The notes under the pieces are model-generated. The model saw only the letters and a program-made list of their open reading frames with translations. It searched no databases and had not been told where the DNA came from. From NCBI GenBank assembly GCA_029339195.1, contig JAPTJF010000007.1:248001-312000 (forward strand): a DNA stretch of 64,000 nucleotides, given 5' to 3'. The DNA comes from Micractinium sp. NFX-FRZ. Its lineage: Eukaryota; Chlorophyta; Trebouxiophyceae; Chlorellales; Chlorellaceae. Each line of letters begins with the position of its first letter. The stretch's first letter is position 1. Below are positions 32,257-44,305 of the stretch, piece by piece. Position numbers and translations under genes: made by a program.

Positions 32257-35200
32257 ATGTTCTTTGGCGGCATCCCCGGCTTCGGGGGCGACTTTGGCGG
32301 CATGCCGGGGGGCATGCCCGGGGGACGCCGGGGCGGCGGTGGGCCGGTGAACAACAGCCGCTATTACGAGGTGCTGGAAGTGGAGAAGGGCGCATCAGAG
32401 GCAGAGCTCAAGAAGGCGCACCGGAGAGCGGCGCTGAAGCACCACCCCGACAAGGGTGCGCGGGGCGCGGATGGGGCGGGGTCCGCGTGGTGATGGGGTG
32501 CGCCCCTTGTCTGCTGGGCGACGGCATCCGGAAGTGAAGCGTGCATTCAGGCAGCGGGCACTGTGCCATGCACTGCTCCTGTTCCACACACAATGTATGG
32601 CAGCACTGCCTTGTGCTGCCTCTGGTCCCTGAGCTCTCATCATGTTGCTTCCACTCCACAGCTCGTTCGGCATTCTCAAGTGCAGGCAGTGGGGAGCACA
32701 GGTGCCAGCTGATGACTTAACCCACCGAAGTTTTGGGCTTGTGTACCTTCCCCCCCATCCTGATTCCAGCCCTGCCCCACCAACCCTTGCCCCGCAGGCG
32801 GCGACGAGGAAAAGTTCAAGGAGATCAACGAGGCGTACGACACGCTGCGCGACCCCGAGAAGCGCCGCATCTATGACCAGGTGAGGTCGATGCACGGGTG
32901 GGCAGTGGGTGCTGGGTGCTGCTTTTGGGCGCATGTTGTGTAGGTACTGAGAAGGCGCCGCATCGATGGCCAGGTGGGTGCACCGGGTGGGCAGTGGGTG
33001 GCTGGGCGCTGATGTCGAGGTTGTGCTGTGCCGCCGATTCTGAGAGGCGCCGCATCGATGGCCAGTTGGGCGCAGGGGTGCTGGCTGGCTGTACTGGCAT
33101 GCGTGCTGGTAGCGCAGGCTGGGGTTGGGCGGCTGCTGCTGCCACGCCTCATCTGCTGCCGCGCCTCATCGTGCGCGTGCCTCACATCAGGACCCTCTCC
33201 CCGCCCTGATGCACAAACTCATTGAGTGCTGCGCAGTTTGGAGAGGAGGCTGTGAAGGAGGGGATGGGCGGCGGCGGCGGCGGCCCCGCCGACATCTTTG
33301 ACCTGTTTGGCATGGGCGGCGGGCGGCGCGGGGCGCCGCGCGAGCGGCGCAGCGAGGATGTCGTGCACAAGTGAGTGGAGCGGGAAGGCAGAGTTGCTGC
33401 TGGTTTGAGGGTCGAGATGGCTGGCAAAGATGGCAGTTCTGCCAGCCTATGCTGCAGGCCAGGGTGCGGCGGAATGCAGCGGTCGAGGGAGGCGTGCCGA
33501 CATGTTTTATCCGCCCGCCGGGCTGCACCTGCTCCCAGCATGACCGGGCGTGCTGTTGCACTGTGCAGCACATGGCTCAGGACCTGCCTTTGCTCCCGCC
33601 TGCCCCTGCCACCCGCTCCAGCTTTCGCCCTGTCCACACTACAATTCACCTTCTCTGCCTGCCCCTGTGCAGGATGAAGGTGGGCCTGGAGGAGATGTAC
33701 AAGGGGAGCGTGCGCAAGCTGCAGATGACGCGCTCGGTGAAGTGCGACAAGTGCAGCGGCAGCGGCAGCAAGAGCGGCAAGCGGTACACATGCGAGGTGA
33801 GGGCGGCGGTACGCATGCAGGGGTGGGGGCGGTACATGTGCGAGGTGAGGCGGACGAAGCGGCCCGGTAGTGGCAGCGGGCAGAGGAGGGTGTGGGGTGT
33901 GTGGCAGTCAAGTGAGACGGCGGCCTGACTGGGAAGTAGCTGGCTGGCGTGTGAGGGCTGGTGCAAGCCGAGCTCAACCCCCTTTTGCCTCTCTTTGTCG
34001 TCCCATCCCACCTGTTCCCCTGCGCCTCTGCCTCACCCGCACCCGGGTGCCCACTCGTGCCCCGCCCCCCGCAGACGTGCCACGGCAGCGGCGTTGAGAT
34101 GAAGCTGCGTGCGATTGGGCCCGGCATGGTGCAGCAGATCCAGCAGCGCTGCAGCCGCTGCGGCGGCGGCGGCTACTCCTGCCCCGCCTCCGACAAGTGC
34201 GGCAACTGCGACGGCAAGGGGCTGGCGCCCGAGAAGAAGGTGTTTGAGGTGCGCGCTGCCCTTGTGCCACACTGCAATGTGGAGCAGCAAGTGTACGTTG
34301 GGGATGGGCCGCTGAGAGGGTGGACCGCCGGCTGGCGGAGCAGTACTGTTGGCGTGAGTGTAGCAGGGTTGATCATGATTCGAGGCCTGGATGCTGCTTG
34401 GCTATGGGGCAGGGGCCTGGTATGTGTGCAAGAGATGAGCCCTGCCCCCAAGCCCTGCCCCGGGGCACCCTGCCCCACCCTGTACCACCCCCTCGCGCTG
34501 CTGCCAGTAGCGCCCACCCTGACACCGGCGCCTGCACCTGATACCCATCGCCTCCCCCAATCCACACCCCCCTTACCCGCAGGTCCACGTGGAGCCGGGC
34601 CACCGCCACGGCAGCAAGGTCGTCTTCCGCGGCGAGGCCGGCAGCGACTCGCCAGACGTGCTGCCCGGCGACCTCATCTTCATTCTTGAGCAGGTGGGTG
34701 GCGGTGATGGGGGGCGGCCGTTGCAAGTGGTGGCACCTGGAATTGGTGTCACCCACGGGCTGGAGGTTGTTGTGTGCATGTGTGGGTCAGTGGGCCTGGC
34801 TGGCCGGGTGGGTGGCGAGGGGGAGGGGCTAAAGCTGCCACCACCCCAGCACCAGCGCCCGCCATGCTGCGCGCATCGCCCTCGGCGCACCCTCGCCCTT
34901 GCTGTGTGCCTGCCCTCACCTGCTCAGTCCGCTTGCCTCCTTGTTGTGTTTCTGTCCTGACCGGTTAACCTGCTCACCCGCCCGCTCGCCCGCTGTGCAG
35001 AAGGAGCACGGCGCCTTCAAGCGCATCGGCACCGACCTCTTCTTTGAGAAGACGGTCAGCCTGGTGGAGGCGCTGTGCGGTGAGCACGCCGTGCATGCTG
35101 CGCTGCGCCGTGCCGTGCCGTGCTGTGGTGGGCTGCCAGGTGCTGTGCAGTGCTGTGCACGCTGTACGAGGGGCCGTTACTGGGGGCGTGGGGTGTGGTG

Positions 35201-36695
35201 AGCGCCCGCACGCAGCTATGAGCGCGAGCTTCGCATCATGCCTCTGCCAGCCTCCTCTTTCTTCAATCGCCTGGCCGCCCCTGCTTCTGCCTGCAGGCGC
35301 CCACTTCCACCTGCCCCACCCGTGCTGACCCCCTCCCCTCACCGCCTCCCACCCCCTGCAGGCGCCCACTTCCACCTGCCCCACCTGGACGAGCGCATCC
35401 TGGAGGTGGCCAGCAGCGGGGTGATCAAGCCCGACTCGTGGGCCTGCATTCGTGGGGAGGGGATGCCCATCCAGGGCCGCCCCTTCCAGAAGGGCAACCT
35501 CTACATCCACTTCACCGGTGGGTGGCGCAGGTCTTATTTGCCATGAGGGGCAGGGTTGTGGGGTGGGGGGTGACGCAGGCCTCCCGCAGGAGTTGCTATC
35601 CTTTGCCTCTAACTGATTCCAAGAGCTTGCTGTGCTTGTTGGCTGATGTGCCACCCTGCTCCACCGCCCCCCCCGCTGTGCAAAGTGGCGCTTTTCCGAC
35701 AAAGTGCCCTCCTAGCCACCCCCACCCCTTCCTCGCCGGAGGCCAGCCTGTCGTGAAGTTTGCTGATGTAACGCTTGCCCCCGCCGCGCCCCCGCCGTGC
35801 AGTGGAGTTCCCTGACGAAGTGAACGCGCAGCAGGCGGCAGCACTCAAGGCGGCCTTTGGCGACCCCGCGGCGCCCAACGGGGCAGCGCCCATGGCGGAG
35901 GTAAGGCCCTGCCTCTCCTCTCTGTTCTCTAGCCTCCACCTGCTGCTGTTTCAGCAGCACGGGCTTGGCTTTGGGGGGATGGGGAGGGCAGCATGGCAGG
36001 GGCGCGAGGAACCTGTGCGTGCGTTGAACGCGGCCGCTCTGCCCCACCTTGCAGGCCCCTGCTGCCCGGCCGCACCCGCTCCTGCTCAATCCGTCTCCTG
36101 CTCACGGTCTGCAGGTCGCTGCAGCCCCAACCTCGCACCTGGCCTTACTGAACCCGCCTTTTGTGGCTTGCCCCCCGCAGATTGAGGAGGTGCGGCTGCA
36201 GCCAGTGACCGACATTGAGCAGGAGATCAAGGCGCGGCGCGAGCATGAGCGGCGCTCAGGTGTGCGGGGCGCCTGAAATGGTCGCAGGCAGGGTGTGATG
36301 GGGAGTGATTGATGGGTCGTTGGACAGCCTGGGGTGAAGGTTTCCGGTGTCGGCGGCTGCTGCGAGCGTAGCACGCTGGGATGTGCACTGCAGGGGGTGT
36401 CCACAGCGGAAGCCACAAGTCACCTGCCGGCAGAGTGGGATGGAGCTGGAAGCTGGCGTGAAGCACTGCACATGCTGCATTTGCATGCCCGCCCAGCGCC
36501 AGCGCTCACCTAGAACACTCGATCATGCAGGCGGCTGTGCTGTGCTGCTCAGTGCTGTGCCGCGCCGTGCGTCAAACCTCCACGCTGACAGGCCCTCCCT
36601 CCTCGTGTGCTGCAGGCGCCGAGGCGTACGACAGCGACAGCGACGATGAGATGGGCGGCAGGGGCGGCCAGCGCGTGTCCTGCGCGCAGCAGTAA
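32257..36695 (+). CDS. Type I DnaJ (Hsp40) co-chaperone, prenylated
   Basis: Stimulates Hsp70 ATPase and delivers unfolded clients. Exons 32257..32455, 32798..32880, 33237..33370, 33673..33796, 34075..34248, 34583..34693, 35001..35079, 35362..35517, 35803..35900, 36181..36259, 36616..36695; 438 residues. J domain with HHPDKG, which is split by intron 1. Four zinc-finger repeats: [21 protein letters not shown] and CGNCDGKG. Client-binding domains [20 protein letters not shown] and IRGEGMPIQ follow. The C-terminal CAQQ is the farnesylation box of plant and animal cytosolic DnaJA proteins. A Gly/Phe/Met-rich stretch ([15 protein letters not shown]) precedes the J domain, an unusual place for it, and only a short Gly run follows. 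Several introns hold copies of exon edges; an in-intron acceptor at about 35296 is a decoy. Confidence 0.96.
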
Positions 36696-37669
36696 ATGCC
36701 TGGCCGGCTCGCACGCAGCAGGCTGGCTGGCTGGCCTGCAGCTTGCAGCGGCCCGGCAGCAATTTCAGCACGCGCAGCAGGCCGTGCACATGTGAAGAAA
36801 AGTTTCAAGGCGAGGTGGCGGGCGAGGTGGCTGAGCCGCTCGCCACGCCAGCCGTCCCACATTCCTTTCTGCCGCCCCCCATCCCGCCCATGATTTACTC
36901 GCTCGGATGGGGGCGCACCAGGCCGGGCAGCCACAACACAGCCCACCCAGCAACATTTGCCGCGCATGCACAATTCGCTGTCCTGCCTCCACTTTCATTG
37001 CCCGCTTCTCCCTCCTTGGCCTCCTGCGCTGCCTGTGTGCACATCGCTTCCGGTGGGCGGCAGCTCCACGTGTGCACCGTGTCTCTGGTGCTGCCTGCCC
37101 ACCTCCCTTCCCATCCTTTTGCGCCCCCTCCCCTTCTCCTGTGCTGTCCCAAACAACTCACACACCTCATCTAGCTACCCCTTGGCCTGAGGCCGCACCA
37201 AACTACTGGTGTAACACAGTCACACAACCGGGAAGGGTACAACCGGTGGCTACAACTTGTTCGTAGGTGCGCCGCTGGGGCAGGGATGATGTCTCGACAC
37301 TGCGCCGCTGCTGCCACCAGCGCTCGCAGTGGGGCTGGCTGGCCCCTCGGGGTAAATAGCCTGTTGCCTTTGCTGCGGGGGGCAGGGAGCGGTGGCTGCA
37401 GCTGCAGGGAGATGTGCCCCCTACTCAGGGCGTCCAATAGTGGATGGAGGGCCGAGATTGTGTGGGTTTCATCCAGGTGCTCCAGGCGCACACTGCTGTG
37501 CCACCCTTGCCACCCACAGGCGGCGGTGCGCTCATCCGTGCGCTGCGCCTGCCCCGGGAGCTGGATGGGTCACTGCGGCTATTGGCTATTCAACCTATTT
37601 CGCCCCTCCATCCAGTCTTCTGCCAGAGTTGGGGTAGTTTCAGATCAGCCTCGGCTTCCTCTGCCAAGA
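36696..37669. other. Intergenic: DnaJ 3' flank and F-box gene 5' flank
   Basis: About 970 bases. TGTAA at 37210-37214 is the candidate DnaJ 3' signal. No gene recognised. Confidence 0.5.
37210..37214 (+). terminator. TGTAA poly(A) signal, probably of the DnaJ gene
   Basis: Plus-strand TGTAA about 515 bases after the DnaJ stop, implying a long 3' UTR. Confidence 0.45.
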
Positions 37670-39930
37670 ATGCCGCCGGAAGGCTGGGCGGACCTGCCCG
37701 CGGAGCTGGTGCAGCGGGCCGCCAGACTGCTGTCGCACACGGAAAGGCAAGGCTGAGCTGCATCTTCGTGCGCATCGGCGCCTGTACTGCAAGGCCCCGC
37801 CAGGGGCGGGAGGGCGGCAGTGGTAGGTCACGCCGGGCAGCCTGACGGGCGCCAGTGTCGTTCCTCTGACGCACCTGCCGGATTCATGCACTGTCCAAAC
37901 AAATCTCCCCTCTATGCCCGCAGGTTGCTGCTGATGCACACCTGCAGCAGCTGGCGGGCCGCAGTGCAGGCGTCATCCGACCTGGTGCCGGCGGCAGCGT
38001 TGTTCCTGCCACGCCTGCCGATCGCGCAAACTGAAGATGAGGCCGCAAGCATCAGTGTTGTTTCCCTCAGAGCAGCGCTTAACACCTACGCCTTGGAGAG
38101 CAACCTGTGTCTAGAGAAGGCGGCGGCCCTGCCCAGCGGCCTGGCTGGCCGTGTGCAGCTGCACGGCAGCGACTCGGATGCGCAGGCAAGTGAGGGCAGC
38201 TGCGTCTGCTTGCTGGCTGGCTGGTCGCATGCCGTACATGCTCAGCTTCCCCCATGCAGTAACGCCTAAACCACAGTCAACGCTGTGCATGCCGTGGGTT
38301 GCAGCCTGCCCTGGTTGCGGCCATACTGATGGCCCTGCCACCCGGCATCTTCCTGCTGGAGCTTGCCCTGGCCTGCTCGGGGCCGCTGCTGCGGGCGCTG
38401 CAGCGGATGCCGCACCTGCAGGTGAGTTGTCTTGCACAGTGGGCCCTGGTGATGATCCCTTGCTTCTTTGTTGTCGCCCCCCGTCCCGGTCCACAAGGGC
38501 CTACAATGCGGGGTGACGGTAACACACATCTGCTGTGCCAATTGGGATGCATGCACCTGCCCTGTTGAGTGGCCCTACTTCAAGTGGCGTAGGGGGTGGT
38601 TAGGCCTGCCTGGCAACTACACCAATCCTGCCTTCCCACTGTGCAGGAGGTGGGCATCACTGGGAACGGCGTGGGCGTCTTTTGGGAGGGCACTGGCGCA
38701 GCGTCCGCCCTGCCCAAGCTGGGAACCCTTGCCCTGGACTACCGGCGAATCTGGGCGGCGCGGGAGCACTGGTGCTGGCTTCATGAGCATGAGCAGATGG
38801 GCTCCCCCACAGCCAGCATGGCCGTCTCGCTGGCTGAAGCAACCAACCTGCACACGCTGGAGCTGCGCACCTCGTGGCCACACGAATGCCATGTGCCCGC
38901 GCCCCTAGCAGCGCTGCCGGCACTGGCCCAGCTCAGGTGTGGTGCACTGGGCGAGGGGCGGGGCGGGGCAGGGCAGATTGCGGGCGCTTGGCTGCGGCAC
39001 ACTCCCATGCGATGTATGGCGTTGAGCATGACCATGTTTGGAACCCATTGCCCCATTGCTCCGTTGGCGGCACGCACTCCTTTTTCCGCAGGCTGCACAT
39101 CTACGAGTGTGACACGTACGACGCCAAGGAGGCCGTTGCCGCCCTGGCGCTCCTGCCGCGCCACGTCAGCATCAGCCTGGGCATCCATGCGCACCACGGG
39201 ACAGAGGAAGACGAGCACTACCCAGATGTGGACGGGTGGGACTCGCCAACCTGGCTGCCAGCAATGGCAGGGGTGGCCGGGCTCACAAAGCTGCACTTGG
39301 TGGGGCGCACCGTGTTGCCTCCCGGCTTTTGGAGCCTCCCCTCCCTGCGGCACCTTCACTTTGAGTCCCTTGAGGTGGAACACAGTTTTGAGGGAGAGGA
39401 CGAAGCTGTCGTCACTACATTTGTGGACGACCCCTGGCCTCACCATAGCGGCGCGACACTCGCTGAGCTGCCCGCTCTGACCTCCGTCACCGTCACGCAC
39501 GACACCGAACTGCCAGGTGGGTGGGCAGGCGGGGTTATAAGCTTAAGGTGGCTTGGCACAGCCAGTGTGGCGTGCTCCTGTCCTAGGTCATGACCACTGC
39601 CGAGCCATCTGCATGCAGTCACTCCAACAGATGACGTGTCATGCCAACCAGGCACTCTGCTGCCCACCAAGCTGCCGGCCAGTCTAGACGGCAGCCGCAA
39701 GCCAATGCGGCGCTGGGTGGCAGCCCCCGCATGACGGCTGCCGCAGTGCCGATTTACGAGGCTTGCCAACTCAAACCCCGTCCACTGCTGCAGACGCGAC
39801 GTTGCTGGCCACAGCCCCAAGCTTAGAAGAGGTGCATGTGGATGTCGCTCCCCCACCAGAGTGGGCTGCGCAGCTGGCCAGGCTGCGCCCGGAAGTGAGG
39901 CTTGTGGTCGTTCCACACGGTGCAGGCTGA
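37670..39930 (+). CDS. F-box protein with leucine-rich C-terminal region
   Basis: Probable substrate receptor of an SCF ubiquitin ligase. Exons 37670..37746, 37924..38185, 38305..38421, 38647..38936, 39092..39516, 39794..39930; 435 residues. The N-terminus reads WADLPAELVQRAARLLSHTE then LLLMHTCSSWRAAV, a compact F-box split by intron 1. Leu-rich repeats follow (LLRALQRMPHLQEVGI, LPKLGTLALDYR, LHTLELRTSW, LTKLHLVGR, LPSLRHLHFESLEV, APSLEEVHVDV). Introns 1 and 2 use GC donors (AAAG|GCAAGG and CAG|GCAAGT); in both cases only the GC site keeps the frame. A TGTAA lies 175 bases after the stop. The gene is convergent with the GT90 gene. Confidence 0.75.
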
Positions 39931-40366
39931 GCTGCGGCAGGCAGCCAGCATGGCCAGGGCCTCGCACAATTCGTATTGAGAAACAGGAATCGCGCCGTTT
40001 GTTGGTGCCTTTGTGGTGTGCCTTGCGCATGGGAGGTGATGATGTATCATGTGTGGTGTCGCACGTGTGGGGGGAGGCACGCATGCATGAGTGACTGTCA
40101 CTTGTAAAAGGATGCATCCAGCTGTCCCTAGCAGCCGGCGAGCCCACATTAACAGGAGGCTGGAGAGGACGAATGTTTGGCGGCTAATGTGCCGACGGGT
40201 TTAAATCAAAACCTTTGCTTGGCCATGGGATGGGGTGCAATTGTGCCAGTGTTCAACACGTGTATAAACAGTAAGAAGGCTGGTAGGGGTGCACGGTCTA
40301 GAGGGTACACATGAGGGGGGACATGGTAAGCATGCTGTGTCAAGGTACGCGTGCTGCGATGACAGT
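39931..40366. other. Spacer between two convergent genes
   Basis: 436 bases between the stops of the F-box gene (+) and GT90 gene (-). Holds the plus-strand TGTAA at 40103-40107. No minus-strand TGTAA was found. Confidence 0.6.
40103..40107 (+). terminator. TGTAA poly(A) signal of the F-box/LRR gene
   Basis: Plus-strand TGTAA about 175 bases after the TGA at 39930. Confidence 0.6.
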
Positions 40367-43300
40367 TCACAGCTCAGTTTGGGTTGTGTTGAGGTGGTCA
40401 TCGTGCACAAACTGTCGCAGGTCATCGTCGTATGAAATGATGGAGGGGAACTCTTGCGGCCCGGGCGTGGGGTATCGTTGAAGCTTGGCCAGCTCTTCAA
40501 ACAACACCTGCTCAGTTCGAGTGAAGGCAGGGTATGGCAAGGCCCGTGAGATGAGGGTGGCGCACTCAGGAAGCGGCCCGGGAGGCCGAGTGCCCGCCTG
40601 GGCACTGACATATGCCATCCGCAAGCTCACGCACACGCATGCCCCAGCTTTGCTGTGCATGCTGGGCGCCCCTGTTGCTGCGCCCTGTTGCTGCAACCCA
40701 ATCATAATCCGCGCGCCACACCCAGGTCCCCGCACCTCACCCTCGCCACACACCTTGATGTAGCAGTGCCGCCCCTCGCTGGTCAGGTGCGTGGCCGCAA
40801 AGCGCTGCCCGTTGGCTGCTATGGCCCGGGCCAGGCCGTCGTTCTGCCTCAGGAACTGCACGATCCGGTCAATCTCCTCCCACCCATTGTATCCAGTGGG
40901 CACGTAGTGCACCCACGGCTGCAGCGCGGGATAGAACCACTCTGCATGGGGGCGCAGGGCAGGGGCAGAGATGAGCGGCGGGTGGTGCATGCAGCTGACG
41001 GGGCAGCTGGACGGGGGCGCACGCGCGTGGCAGGCACATATGCAAACGGGGGCGCACACGCATGGCACACGAGCGCACACATGCACAAGCGCACAATGCA
41101 GGCAGCAGGTGGCACCCCAGCTGCCGCACTTGCCTGCCAGGATGCTGTCCTCTTTTATTACCACCTGCAGTTGTGAACAACATGGCAGGGAAGGGTGGGT
41201 GGGGAGGTTGGGTGGGGAGGTTGGGTGAGGACGGTGGATGAGGAGGGTGGGTGGGGAGCGTTGGGTGGGGAGGGTTGGGTGGGGAGGGTTGGGTGAGGAC
41301 GGTGGATGAGGAGGGTGGGTGGGGAGGGTTGGGTGGGGAGGGTGGGTGGGGAGGGTGGGTGAGAAGCCTGCTCAACTGAGAGAGAGGGGACGCTTGCTGC
41401 ACTTGCAGGGCGTGGCGGTGGCTGCTTCGGCCTGCCTGAGACAAGCAGCTCTCCCCTCTTTGAGCACACCACCCACCGCCCCACCCCGCCCTGTGTCCAC
41501 CCGGCCCCGCCCCCCACCTCGATTCCCAGCATGCCTCCCACCTCCCTTCCTCCCACCCTGCCTCGCACCTCACCTTTGCCCCCCCGCCTGGCATCCACCC
41601 CGTCCCGTCTCCACTCTGCCCCGCTCCCCACATCGCTGCCCAGCACGCCTCTGCCCCGCCTCTGCCTATCCCCGCCTCCCAGCTCGCCCCCGCCTCCCGC
41701 CTCGCATCCACCCTTCCCCGCCCCGCCCCGCGTCGCCCTCCTGCCTCGCCCTCCGCCCTTGCCCCCTGCCCACACCACGCTCCCCACTGTGCGTGTCCGC
41801 ACCTGCCCAGTGGCCAGCACTTTGACGAGGCGTGCGCTCGTGGAGAAGCCATCTGTGGAAAAGGTGTACTTGAACTTGCGCTGCTCCGACAGGGGCATGT
41901 GGCCGCCCTCCACTCCCGGATCCATCAGCGAAGTGAAGCTGTGGTTTCCCGCCTTGCTGAGCTCGGCATAGTGCTCCCGGGAGTTGTACTCCTCGTGGCC
42001 AAACCGGTCCCGGTGCCCCGTGTGATCTGTGGGGAAGAAAGTCCACCTGGAGGGGCACAGGGGGGAGTGGTGGGACCAGTGGGGCAAGTACCACCTAGGG
42101 GCACACACAGTTCCGGGAAGGCAGTGGGGAGATGGTGTGCTGATTTGTGGGTAAGAAGAGAGATCACCCAAAGGCGGGCGGGCGGGCAGGCAGGCAGGCA
42201 GGGGAGGAGGGCAGCGGAGGGTAGCAGTGCAGGTGGGGGCAGGGTGCGTGTGAGTGCGGAGTGTGTGTTTGGTGCGGAGGTGCGGGGGCCACGGGTGTGG
42301 GACAAGCAGCAGGGAGCGACGGGGAAGGAGGGCTGCAGCCAGGGTGCCGGCATGCAAGGAGCGCATGCGTGATGTGCCACTGCGCCGACCGAGGGACGCT
42401 ACAGCTGCTGGGGCCCCATCCCAAAAGGCGCCACGCACCCCACCTGCCAACAGCGCGCTCGTCCTGCTCCTCCCACTTGGTGCCATTGCCATCTGTCAGC
42501 ATCCTCTCCACCCACTCTTCATACTGCAGACGCAGCCGCATAGCAGGCAGCATGTGCGTGCCGGCACGGCTAGGCAGGCTAGCGTGCAGCTCTGTGCAGG
42601 CTACAGTGAGGCGAGCTAGCTGTGCGGCCCGCCCACACCAGGCAGTGTGTGTGCGAGAGTGCAACTCTTGGGCCTGCTGCCACTGCATCAAGCGCTGCAC
42701 TGAGCTCGGATAAGCAGCGCGAGGCGCCCCGCCTGCACCCCCACCCCCTCGCTGGGCAGCGCTCCCAGTACGAAGTGCCCCCACCCCACCCATGCTTCCC
42801 CCCAGTCTCGCGCCACATCAGCCCTCCACATCAACCCTCCACATCAGCCCCCGCCTCACCCCAATGCGGACGAACTCGCCCGTTGGGACTGGGATGGTCA
42901 GAAAGGCGGGCGCCTTGGACATCGTCAGCAGCGGGCACATGGCAGCCGGGAAGCTGGAGGCCCCCTCCTCTGGTAATGCGAGAGGGTTGTCGCCAAAGGC
43001 TACTCCAAACTCGATGTTGGGAAGGCCAAACCTGCGGGTGCCAGCAGGGACAGCAGCAGTGGCGGGGGTAGGGTACGGCTGGCCGGCACAAGCGGGACCA
43101 TACAAGCGGGTGGTGCATGCCATGCCATTGGGGGCTGGAGGTAGGTGCAGCGTGCCCCTGCATGTTTGCAGCATGCTGCTGCACCATCACTACCGCGCCC
43201 AGCCCTGGTTGTGGGCCAGGAGGCTCACTCGGCAGCGGCCCACGCCATGCGCCTACCTTTTGGCAGCTCTTTGGATCTCTGTGATCATGTGGTAATACAG

Positions 43301-44305
43301 ACCGATCTGGCAGGGGCATACAGGGGAGGCATGGAGGCATGGGGCATGGGGGCATGGAGGCATGGAGGTATGGAGGAATGGTGGCATGGGGCATGGAGGC
43401 ATGTGGCTCACCAGCAGCACGACGGTTGGCCAGTCAGGGTCCCACTCACGGGCTGGGCTGTGCATCAAGCAGCCCTTGGAAGCACACCAGCACGCCAGCA
43501 TGCCGCAAGATTAGCAGGGCAGGCATGCAAGGAAGCACGCACCTGTGCGCCAGGCGGCGACCGCTCCAGCCCGCCGCTCGTCACAAACAGCTCATTGTCC
43601 CAGCTGAGCAGGCGGAAGCGGGCGTTTTGAGGGTCCGCCTGGGGCGTGCCGTTGTTGAGATCGTACCCCTTGGGCGCCACTGGCGCGCACGCTTCCATGT
43701 CCTGCTTGGTCACGCCCCTCACGAACCAGGGGCGCAGGTGATCAAAGATGGCGGGGTACAGGGGGGCGTGCTTCTCGCACTCTGGCGGCAGGCGGTAGCC
43801 GTCGGCGGCAAACCGCCAGGGGGGCGCCCACGCTTCCCCTGGCGCCGGCCCTTGCTCCTTTGCTGCCTGCTCCTTTGCAGCCTCCACTGTTTGCGGCTGA
43901 TCCCCAAGTGGTCTGCGTTCTTGCAAATTTGGCGCCGCATCTGTTCGTCCCTCTGAGGTATGCAAAGAGGGGGCCTGCTTGGCTGCAGAGGCCGGGACGG
44001 TGGCGGCAAGGCGCCCCGACCAGCTGCCAGGGCGGTCCATGCCAGCCGCGTCGTTGCGGCCTCTCAGCTGCTCCACGCACTGCACAAAGAGGGGGATGCA
44101 ACATCTGTGAGGAGGGAGGGCTTGTTCCGGCAGGGCAGCCTTTACGGCAATTGCGAGCGGCACTTCCAGTGATGCGAAATTGACATATTGTGCATCGGAT
44201 GCTCACCATGCCCAGGAACAGCGCCGTCACGAAGAGGAGTAGCTGTGCAAGCGGCGAGGAGGCCAGCTTGCCGCCCGCTCTGGCTGGCAGCGCGGTTGTA
44301 GCCAT
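40367..44305 (-). CDS. GT90 (CAP10/Rumi-type) glycosyltransferase, type II membrane
   Basis: Family enzymes transfer glucose or xylose to proteins or polysaccharides in the ER/Golgi. Exons: 44207..44305, 43543..44079, 43412..43474, 43257..43306, 42860..43031, 42444..42523, an unresolved exon around 42300-42440, 41803..42026, 41134..41164, 40754..40941, 40367..40507. An N-terminal anchor (LAQLLLFVTALFLGM) leads to a soluble stem and then the CAP10 domain. Visible motifs: IGLYYHMITEI, FGLPNIEFGVAFGDN, then EQRKFKYTFSTDGFSTSARL, VVIKEDSILAEWF and LQPWVHYVPT, which match the acceptor/nucleotide-site region of GT90. The small exon 41134..41164 ends in a GC donor (GCAG|GCAAGT) required by phase. 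The join between exon 6 and 41803..42026 is uncertain; two frames both look coding there. Confidence 0.85.
41195..41370. repeat. GT90 intron minisatellite (GGGTGGGGAGGGTT-type)
   Basis: Imperfect 14-16-base units of GGGTGGGGAGG and GGTTGGGTGAGGACG with interspersed GGTGGATGAGGA. Strongly G-rich on the plus strand, C-rich on the sense strand of the gene. Confidence 0.85.

Noticed and set aside
35294..35340. Alternative start of DnaJ exon 8 at the upstream CTGCAG
   Set aside because: The copy runs into TGA within about 35 bases; the acceptor at 35361 restores the conserved [14 protein letters not shown].
41158..42492. Single open frame of 444 codons on the minus strand
   Set aside because: Only its parts overlapping the GT90 exons have family content; the rest is intron and G-rich minisatellite that happens to lack stops, as expected at this GC level.
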